From contig NZ_WTLI01000003.1 in NCBI RefSeq assembly GCF_011421635.1, positions 186,001 through 250,000 of the forward strand: 64,000 bases of DNA, in the 5' to 3' direction. This stretch comes from Paenibacillus turpanensis (lineage in GTDB: Bacteria; Bacillota; Bacilli; Paenibacillales; YIM-B00363). Below the pieces are notes generated by a model. That model saw only the letters and a program-made list of their open reading frames with translations, was not told the DNA's origin and searched no databases. The position numbers were made by a program, and so were the translations under genes. This document shows positions 58,546 to 64,000 of this stretch, piece by piece (position 1 is the stretch's first letter; every line of letters begins with the position of its first letter).

Positions 58546-59676
58546 ATGAACCTGGCCGATATGCTGAGTTTTGCGGATATTCACCAGTTAAGCCGAATTG
58601 CGGATCATTACGAGTGCGAGTGCAGTTCTCATTCGAAAAACGAACTGATTCAAAACATTTTGAGCAGGATGAGCCGTAAGGAAGTGTTTGAGCAAAATCT
58701 ATTGAACCTCACGATCGAGGACATACGCTTCTTAAATTCGCTGTTATTTGATCCGCGGCAGTCGTTCAGCTTGGAAGAATTAACCGCACGCGCATCGCAA
58801 AGCCGGTTCGACAAGGAAAAAGACGAGAAATGGAATCCAAGAGAGGTTATTACGAAGTTTCGCCATTATGGTTGGCTGTTTAACGGGCATTCCCATCACA
58901 CCAAGTATTTGTTTCAGCTGCCGGAAGATTTAAAGCAGCGATTCGAAGGAACGCTGGCCCGCCATTTTGAGCAAAAAATTCATTTGCTGGACGGGGAACC
59001 GGGGGCTTACCGGGATGAACAGGGACTTCTTGCTGAAGACATCTATCAATTTTTACACTATTTATATCAGCAGGAAGTCGATGTTACCGCGGAAGGAACG
59101 ATGTACAAGCGCTCGCAGCAGCACATCATGGACAGGTTTGCTGTGCGGGAGGAATTGGTCGGCAGAGTCGGCGTACGATTTGGTTATGGACGAAAATTTA
59201 AGGATTATCCGAACCGGTTTTCTTTTATCTACGACTACTGCTACTACAACCACTTGATTCAGGAGAACGGCCTGAAGCTCACGCTCACTGAACTTGGAGC
59301 CGAACGCATACAGAGCGGGCGCAAAGAGGATGTTCTGGACATTTACAAGTTTTGGCTGCGCCTTTACAAGGGGCCGGTTCCCAATATCGCATCGATTGTC
59401 CATTGGGTAAATCGGCTGTCCACATCGTCGTGGATTGCGCTTTCTTCCATCATGGAGGTGCTGCTTCCGCTAGTGAAGCCGTTCTATTACGATACCCAAG
59501 AATCGGTATTTCAACTCCGGATTTTGCAAATGATGATGCATCTTGGATTACTGCGCATCGGTGAGGATGAGTCGTCCGGCACGGTGATTAAGATGACGAA
59601 GCTGGGAAGCAGCATTGTACGCGGCGTGTATGTAGCTGACGAAGAACGAATTGAAATACCAGTTGACAACGGATAG
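58546..59676 (+). CDS. Conserved-looking protein of unknown function
   Basis: Not recognised. A 376-residue soluble protein, rich in Leu, aromatic and charged residues, without membrane helices or cysteine motifs. Its N-terminus (MLSFADIHQLSRIADHYECE, then SKNELIQNILSRM) looks like a SAP-type or helix-loop-helix DNA-binding element, followed by helical stretches such as NLLNLTIEDIRFLNSLLFDP and a winged-helix-like end (LQMMMHLGLLRI, MTKLGSSIVRGV). This outline recalls helicase-linked or repressor-like proteins but is not proof. ATG 58546 has AAGGGGGG seven bases upstream. Confidence 0.7.
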   Translation: MNLADMLSFADIHQLSRIADHYECECSSHSKNELIQNILSRMSRKEVFEQNLLNLTIEDIRFLNSLLFDPRQSFSLEELTARASQSRFDKEKDEKWNPREVITKFRHYGWLFNGHSHHTKYLFQLPEDLKQRFEGTLARHFEQKIHLLDGEPGAYRDEQGLLAEDIYQFLHYLYQQEVDVTAEGTMYKRSQQHIMDRFAVREELVGRVGVRFGYGRKFKDYPNRFSFIYDYCYYNHLIQENGLKLTLTELGAERIQSGRKEDVLDIYKFWLRLYKGPVPNIASIVHWVNRLSTSSWIALSSIMEVLLPLVKPFYYDTQESVFQLRILQMMMHLGLLRIGEDESSGTVIKMTKLGSSIVRGVYVADEERIEIPVDNG

Positions 59677-59760
59677 AAGCTTTTGTAAAATCACTCCAAT
59701 TTCCGTGAGCGTCAAGTCGATTAAAGGAATTGGCGCAACGAATAGAGGAGCGGTTGAAAT

Positions 59761-60282
59761 ATGGAATATCCGTTTCAAGGCACGTACCCTAAGATTCATC
59801 CGAGCGTATACAACGCGCCGGGATCGCGGATCGCGGGCGATGTAACGGTCGGCGAGCTTTCATCCATCTGGTTTAACGCTGTACTGCGGGGAGATTTGGC
59901 GCCGATTGTAATCGGCAGCCGCGTGAACATTCAGGACTTGGCGGTTGGACATGTGAACACGGATCAGCCGCTTATCGTTGAGGATGATGTATCCGTTGGC
60001 CATAGCGCCATTATTCACGGCTGCACGATAGGCAGAGGTACATTAATTGGGATGGGGGCGATTGTCCTTAACGGAGCGGCAATCGGCGAATATGCTTTAA
60101 TAGGAGCAGGTTCGCTCATCCCGGAAAATAAAACGATCCCTCCCTATACCCTTAGTCTAGGTAGTCCGGCCAAAGTGGTCCGGGAATTAACGGAAGAAGA
60201 TTTGCAGCGGATGAAGCGGACGACAGCCAATTACGTAGAAAAGGGCAGGCAGTTTCAGTCGGAATTCCGGATGGGTCAATGA
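59761..60282 (+). CDS. Gamma-carbonic-anhydrase-like hexapeptide protein
   Basis: A 173-residue left-handed beta-helix protein made of hexapeptide repeats (SRIAGDVTVGELSSIW, IGSRVNIQDLAVGHVN, GHSAIIHGCTIGRGTLIGMG, GAAIGEYALIGAGSLI). His residues in AVGHVN and GHSAIIHGC match metal ligands of the Cam/YrdA group. The usual Asn-rich loop is partly changed (IQDLAVGH), and carbonic anhydrase activity is not certain. A C-terminal helix with EEDLQRMKRTTANYVEKG ends it. GAGGAG precedes the ATG by ten bases. Confidence 0.85.
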   Translation: MEYPFQGTYPKIHPSVYNAPGSRIAGDVTVGELSSIWFNAVLRGDLAPIVIGSRVNIQDLAVGHVNTDQPLIVEDDVSVGHSAIIHGCTIGRGTLIGMGAIVLNGAAIGEYALIGAGSLIPENKTIPPYTLSLGSPAKVVRELTEEDLQRMKRTTANYVEKGRQFQSEFRMGQ

Positions 60283-60344
60283 ACTTTCTAAATCGCTGAT
60301 CAACGGGAGAGAGTGCTTCTCTCGAAGATTTGGAGGTAGATCCC

Positions 60345-60533
60345 ATGGAACGCAAAATCATAGTTAATGAGGCTGTGAACAGTCTAATGGCGGAAATGGT
60401 GCTGGACGAAGCGATTCGCCAATACAAGCAGCGGCAGCTGTACCGGGAAATCGACGCGGCACTCTCCAATAAGGACAAAGCGGCGTTTCTAACATTAACT
60501 TCAGAATTGAAGAGCTTAATGTCCACTGCATAA
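60345..60533 (+). CDS. Stand-alone IDEAL-domain protein
   Basis: A 62-residue protein in which the IDEAL domain fills nearly all of the sequence: LYREIDAALSNKDKAAFLTL (about 32-51) then TSELKSLM, with the signature ID.AL...DK..F..L...LK. In B. subtilis the neighbouring YpiB has an additional UPF0302 part before its IDEAL domain, so here only the domain is present. GGAGGT sits seven bases before the ATG. It precedes ypiF as ypiB does. Function is not known. Confidence 0.8.
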   Translation: MERKIIVNEAVNSLMAEMVLDEAIRQYKQRQLYREIDAALSNKDKAAFLTLTSELKSLMSTA

Positions 60534-60595
60534 TGCTTCGAGGCGATCGAAATGCATAAAGTAAGGTTCGGCCTGTTCCCAAAATGAAGAGTTCT

Positions 60596-60647
60596 AAAAC
60601 CGGAGCCTGTCAGAGGAAATCTTTGATCTACGGCTCCGGTTTTTTTA
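60596..60647 (+). terminator. Terminator after the IDEAL gene
   Basis: AAAACCGGAGCC (60596-60607) and GGCTCCGGTTTT (60632-60643) form 12 perfect pairs, then T. Confidence 0.9.
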
Positions 60648-60718
60648 TTTCGTGCTCCCTTTCAAGCCAGTGCGGTTGCGTTTCAAAGCGGGCAATTGTA
60701 AAATTGAGCACAGATTGT

Positions 60719-60727
60719 TGGTATGAT
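60719..60727 (+). promoter_or_regulatory. Extended -10 promoter of ypiF
   Basis: TGGTATGAT (60719-60727) is an extended -10 sequence 20 bases before ypiF; no clear -35. Confidence 0.4.
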
Positions 60728-60747
60728 TTTGTTGAGGAGTACAAAGA

Positions 60748-61146
60748 ATGAAATTTAGCGACATTTCACAAGAGCAATGGGACGAGCTTCAGCCTTATCT
60801 GGATACTTGCGTGCTGCCTGTAACAGCGCTGCGGGGGAATGAAGCTCCATACGAAACAACGGCCGCATTAGAGCGGCTGAGAGACCTTCTTGATACGCTG
60901 GAAATCCCGTATAAAGGCAGAGTCGTTACATATCCGGCGTTTCATTATGCCGATTCGGTACAGGCCGACATCGAAGCACTTTCACGTACGGCCCTGCGAT
61001 TAAAGGAAGAACAATTCCGTTATGTGATTGTGGCGTGCTTGGATGAAAGCTTCAAGAATTATGAGCTTGATGGGGTTGATTTGATTCTGATTCCGGGGGA
61101 TCCGACACGGGAGACCGTTGAAGCGCTGTGGCGTTCACAGTTGTGA
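60748..61146 (+). CDS. ypiF: DUF2487 protein YpiF
   Basis: A 132-residue protein of the DUF2487 family; YpiF lies just before qcrA in B. subtilis as here. Its marks are WDELQPYLDTCVLPV, the alpha/beta region VVTYPAFHY, and YVIVACLDESF. Function unknown; the position next to the cytochrome bc genes is conserved and could mean a link to respiration. TTGAGGAGTACAAAGA precedes the ATG. Confidence 0.85.
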   Translation: MKFSDISQEQWDELQPYLDTCVLPVTALRGNEAPYETTAALERLRDLLDTLEIPYKGRVVTYPAFHYADSVQADIEALSRTALRLKEEQFRYVIVACLDESFKNYELDGVDLILIPGDPTRETVEALWRSQL

Positions 61147-61207
61147 CAAAATCGTAACATTTTTCGGCATCCCTGCGGAGAGGCGAGTTTGAGCTCCTGC
61201 TTCTTTC

Positions 61208-61236
61208 TTGACGCTATATGAGGCGTAAGCTATTAT
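61208..61236 (+). promoter_or_regulatory. Sigma-A promoter of qcrABC
   Basis: TTGACG (61208-61213), 17 bases, TATTAT (61231-61236). A GTTCTC-CTT-GAGAAC hairpin lies in the leader near 61265. Confidence 0.75.
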
Positions 61237-61312
61237 AAGTAATGTCCTAGTATGTCGAAAACGTGTTCTCCTTGAGAACGTAAGCATATCAGCAAGAAAA
61301 GGGGGTAACAGA

Positions 61313-61852
61313 ATGAGCGACAATCACCGCGAACATGGATCGGAAGAACGTAAGCCGCTTAAGAAGGAAATGTCCAGACGTCAATTCCTCTCTTATACGC
61401 TCGGCGGGGCGAGTGCCTTTATGGCTGCCGGCGTTACGATTCCGATGCTGCGTTTCGCAGTCGATCCAATTTTGCAGCCGAAAGCGGAAACTGACTTTGT
61501 AAAAGTAATCGAAGAAAACAAGATCACGAATGAACCAAAATCGTTCACGTTCCAAATCCATCAGGTTGATGGATGGTACGAGAGCGATCCGGAAGTATCG
61601 GCATGGATCGCAAGAGGAGATGACGGTAAAGTCTTCGCACTGTCTCCAGTTTGTAAGCATCTTGGATGCACAATCAACTGGAACACCGATCCTGCGGCCT
61701 CCCAGCAGTATTTTTGCCCTTGCCACGGCGCGCACTATTCCAAGGACGGTAAAAACCTTAACGTTGCGCCGGCGCCGCTTGACGAATACACAGTCAAGAT
61801 TGAGAACGGTTTTGTGTATCTCGGCGGGCTGACTAAAAATACAAGATTATAA
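61313..61852 (+). CDS. qcrA: Menaquinol-cytochrome c reductase, Rieske iron-sulfur subunit
   Basis: A 179-residue Rieske protein that carries electrons from menaquinol to cytochrome. One N-terminal helix follows a twin-arginine-like SRRQFLSYTLGG. The cluster ligands are CKHLGC and CPCHGAHYSKDG. It starts at ATG 61313 after AAAAGGGGG and begins the qcrABC operon. Its substrate menaquinol is made by the mqn/hep genes of this window. ResDE controls qcr in B. subtilis; both are in this window. Confidence 0.96.
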   Translation: MSDNHREHGSEERKPLKKEMSRRQFLSYTLGGASAFMAAGVTIPMLRFAVDPILQPKAETDFVKVIEENKITNEPKSFTFQIHQVDGWYESDPEVSAWIARGDDGKVFALSPVCKHLGCTINWNTDPAASQQYFCPCHGAHYSKDGKNLNVAPAPLDEYTVKIENGFVYLGGLTKNTRL

Positions 61853-61869
61853 GGGGGGCGTAAAAACAG

Positions 61870-62541
61870 ATGTTAAAGAGTGTATACAACTGGATCGACG
61901 AACGTCTGGACATTACGCCGATGTGGCGGGACGTTGCCGACCATGAGGTTCCGGAGCACGTCAACCCTGCGCATCACTTCTCGGCGTTTGTATACTGCTT
62001 CGGCGGTTTGACGTTTTTTATCACGGTCATTCAAGTGCTGTCCGGCATGTTTTTGACGATGTATTACGCGCCGGATATCGTAAATGCTTATGCCAGCGTT
62101 GACTACCTGCAGCATAAAGTAGCGTTTGGCGTTATCGTGCGCGGCATGCACCACTGGGGCGCAAGCCTAGTTATCGTAATGATGTTCTTGCATACGCTTC
62201 GCGTATTTTTCACCGGTTCTTATAAAGCGCCTCGTGAAATGAACTGGGTTGTCGGCATGCTGATCTTTATGGTCATGATGGGTCTTGGCTTTACAGGATA
62301 CCTTCTGCCATGGGACAACAAAGCATATTTCGCAACGAAGGTTGGTATCGAAATTGCCGCTTCCGCACCTTTCATTGGTGAATACGTCAAGACGTTCCTG
62401 CAGGGGGGTTCTATCGTCGGCACACAGACGCTTACTCGTTTCTTCGCGCTGCACGTGTTTTTCCTACCTGCCGTACTGCTCGGTCTCCTGGCGGCTCACT
62501 TCTTTATGATCCGCAAACAGGGCATTTCGGGACCGCTATGA
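61870..62541 (+). CDS. qcrB: Menaquinol-cytochrome c reductase, cytochrome b subunit
   Basis: The 223-residue cytochrome b6-type subunit with four membrane helices. Heme-ligand histidines are in GMHHWGASLVIVMMFLHTLRV and in FFALHVFFLPAVLLGLLAAH; GYLLPWDNKAYFATKVG is the Q-site loop. Length equals that of B. subtilis QcrB. It follows qcrA by 17 bases. Confidence 0.96.
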   Translation: MLKSVYNWIDERLDITPMWRDVADHEVPEHVNPAHHFSAFVYCFGGLTFFITVIQVLSGMFLTMYYAPDIVNAYASVDYLQHKVAFGVIVRGMHHWGASLVIVMMFLHTLRVFFTGSYKAPREMNWVVGMLIFMVMMGLGFTGYLLPWDNKAYFATKVGIEIAASAPFIGEYVKTFLQGGSIVGTQTLTRFFALHVFFLPAVLLGLLAAHFFMIRKQGISGPL

Positions 62542-62565
62542 TTCTAATTTAAGGAGGGCGGCTTC

Positions 62566-63474
62566 GTGGCACACGGTCATGGACATGATCCTAACGAAAA
62601 AATTGTTTACGTAGGCGACTCACGTGTACGTAAAAATACGAAAGTGCTTCTTCCGGCGGACTATACCTCCTTCCCGGGCAAATCGGAAGCCTTTATCCCG
62701 AATTTCTTGCTGAAGGAATGGATGGTCGGCTGCGTTGTGTTAGTCGGCATTCTTGCGCTCGTTATCTCTGAACCGGCTCCGCTTGGTTATCCGGCGAACC
62801 CGACGAATACAGCGTTTATTCCGATGCCGGACTGGTATTTCTTATTTATGTACCAGCTGTTGAAGTACCCGTATACATCCGATGCATTCGTTGTACTCGG
62901 AACGCTAGGTATTCCAGGATTGATGTTCGGTGCTTTGACACTGGCTCCATTCTTGGATACAGGCAAAGAACGCCGTTTCTATCGCCGTCCAATTGCTTCC
63001 TCTCTTATGTTCTTGACGCTTGTAGCGGTCATTTACTTAACACGCGTTTCCTGGGCTCACTACCAGGAAGAGCTGAAAATTAACGGAATCGTTCCGGAAC
63101 ATATTGAGCGTGAACAAAAGATGGAAGAAGCCCGCAAGAACGGTGAGGAATTTGAATCGCCGAAGCCGGCTGGAGCGGCGAAAGAACAAGCGGTAGCCAT
63201 CGTGGATGAAAGTAATCCGGCAATGGAGATTTACAAAAAATCCACTTGCGTACAATGTCACTCGCCAGATCTTAAGGGTATGGCAAATGCTGGAATCCCT
63301 GCGCTTCGCGGTGTTGGCGATAAGTTCTCAAAGGACGAACTTGTTACACTGATGAAGGATGGCATTGGCAAGATGCCTGGAAAGCAGTGGGAAGAAAGCC
63401 TCAAGAAAGGCTTGACTGATGCCGACATGGATGCTTTGGCAACCTGGCTGGCAGCACAAAAAGCCGAGAAATAA
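62566..63474 (+). CDS. qcrC: Menaquinol-cytochrome c reductase, subunit c with cytochrome c domain
   Basis: A 302-residue protein: an N-terminal region like subunit IV of the b6f complex with three membrane helices (VGCVVLVGILALVI, WYFLFMYQLLKYPYT, LMFLTLVAVIYLTR), a charged linker (EAREN- and Lys-rich), and a C-terminal cytochrome c domain with the heme motif CVQCH and a likely Met ligand in GKMPGKQW. The fusion is the standard QcrC form of Gram-positive bacteria, though 40-50 residues longer than in B. subtilis, mainly in the linker. GTG start with AAGGAGGG upstream. A terminator follows. Confidence 0.94.
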   Translation: MAHGHGHDPNEKIVYVGDSRVRKNTKVLLPADYTSFPGKSEAFIPNFLLKEWMVGCVVLVGILALVISEPAPLGYPANPTNTAFIPMPDWYFLFMYQLLKYPYTSDAFVVLGTLGIPGLMFGALTLAPFLDTGKERRFYRRPIASSLMFLTLVAVIYLTRVSWAHYQEELKINGIVPEHIEREQKMEEARKNGEEFESPKPAGAAKEQAVAIVDESNPAMEIYKKSTCVQCHSPDLKGMANAGIPALRGVGDKFSKDELVTLMKDGIGKMPGKQWEESLKKGLTDADMDALATWLAAQKAEK

Positions 63475-63487
63475 AATATTACAATCC

Positions 63488-63517
63488 AAAGGAGAACCTT
63501 GAAGGTTCTCCTTTTTT
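63488..63517 (+). terminator. Terminator of qcrABC
   Basis: AAAGGAGAACC (63488-63498) pairs with GGTTCTCCTTT (63504-63514), followed by T. Confidence 0.9.
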
Positions 63518-63531
63518 ACAAGGTGAATGTT

Positions 63532-64000
63532 GTGAAGACGATGATATCATATTTGTTTAGCCGTTCTTTTCTACTGCATCCTGCTTTTCTGTGGGCCATG
63601 TTTGTGAGTAATGCTTTAGGTACCTGGTACGGATATGAATGGTACCGGCTCCAGCTCATCGATACGTGGCAGCATTATGCGAAATGGCTTGTCTGGTTTG
63701 TGCCGGATAGTCCGACAGCGAGCCTTTTCTTTACGCTATCACTCGTTTATTTGCTGATCGAGCAGCACCGCAAAACTCCACTGCAGCATGGACCCGCAGG
63801 ACGGGTAATCAGAGGGTTGATTGAGGCGCTGGCGATCGTTACCTCAGTGAAATATGGGATTTGGGCGGTTGCGATGATTGTCGCTTCTGCAGCACAGGGT
63901 GAGCCTTTAGTATGGGAGCATTACATGCTGATTGCATCCCATTTAGCGATGGCTGTCGAGGTGCTTTTGTATGGAAGATTCTACTCCTTTACCCTGCCGA
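63532..64000 (+). CDS. ypjA: DUF1405 membrane protein YpjA, cut by the window end
   Basis: The frame stays open from GTG 63532 (or ATG 63541) to the end of the window, giving 156 residues. The sequence has several hydrophobic helices (FLLHPAFLWAMFVSNALG, SLFFTLSLVYLLIE, YGIWAVAMIVASAA, YMLIASHLAMAVEVLLYG) and the family's GTWYGYEWY and TSVKYGIWAV. It matches the DUF1405 family (YpjA), which follows qcrC in B. subtilis. AAGGTGA precedes the GTG. Function is unknown. The 3' end lies outside. Confidence 0.85.
   Translation, partial: MKTMISYLFSRSFLLHPAFLWAMFVSNALGTWYGYEWYRLQLIDTWQHYAKWLVWFVPDSPTASLFFTLSLVYLLIEQHRKTPLQHGPAGRVIRGLIEALAIVTSVKYGIWAVAMIVASAAQGEPLVWEHYMLIASHLAMAVEVLLYGRFYSFTLP

Noticed and set aside
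1..64000. Search for CRISPR arrays, insertion sequences, phage genes and integrase/attachment sites
   Set aside because: No regularly spaced repeats, transposase or integrase motifs, or phage structural genes were seen; the one tRNA gene is intact without a flanking partial copy.

Overview
The window is a chromosomal segment of a spore-forming, Gram-positive bacterium of the Paenibacillaceae (Paenibacillus or a close relative). Three things point there. The gene order largely follows the resDE to qcrABC part of the Bacillus subtilis chromosome. Sporulation and germination genes are present (spoIVA, spoVIF-like, ypeB, prsW, sda-like). Start sites carry strong AAGGAGG-type ribosome binding sites with many GTG and TTG starts. 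No phage, insertion sequence, CRISPR array or plasmid gene was seen. Names come from motif recognition by eye; no database search was run.

Layout. 1-2 kb: resD (cut by the window edge) and resE. 2-8 kb: serA on the minus strand behind a serine T-box leader, a rhodanese, an unknown membrane-anchored protein, a CPBP protease with a coupled small membrane protein, and a polysaccharide deacetylase lipoprotein. 8-13.6 kb: mecA, gudB, prsW, a 53-residue CxxC protein, ypeB, a PilZ protein (ypfA) and ypfB. 13.7-17.6 kb: cmk, plsC, the S1-domain protein ypfD and fni. 17.7-25.5 kb: yphA, a YIEGIA pair, der, plsY, gpsA, spoVIF, a DUF2768 protein, two [2Fe-2S] ferredoxins around a nucleotidyltransferase-like protein, and a YphF-like lipoprotein. 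25.7-28.6 kb: spoIVA, a methyltransferase and hbs. 28.7-33.7 kb: an accessory block with a DPPR-synthase-like UbiA protein, an SMR-type transporter, a GT-C-like protein and a divergent PAP2 protein, then tRNA-Pro and a second PAP2 protein.

33.8-55.3 kb is the mtrB-hep-men-ndk-cheR-aro-trp-his-tyr supraoperon. It differs from B. subtilis in three ways. The futalosine-pathway genes mqnP-ubiX-mqnA sit between menG and hepT. An sda-like gene and a chemoreceptor separate trpA from hisC. aroE does not follow tyrA. MtrB (TRAP) is encoded 10 kb upstream of a trp leader that holds a cluster of GAG/TAG triplets and a terminator, so TRAP-controlled attenuation is predicted. 55.5-61 kb: a lipoprotein, a candidate small RNA with a fully consensus promoter, an ECF sigma/anti-sigma pair, a histidine phosphatase, an unknown protein, a gamma-carbonic-anhydrase-like protein, an IDEAL-domain protein and ypiF. 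61.3 kb to the end: qcrABC and the start of ypjA.

Most of the window is core metabolism and envelope biology. The observations most worth following are the 28.7-33.7 kb prenyl-phosphate sugar module, the small RNA near 56.3 kb, the unusually spread-out trp attenuator, and the futalosine genes inside the heptaprenyl/menaquinone operon.
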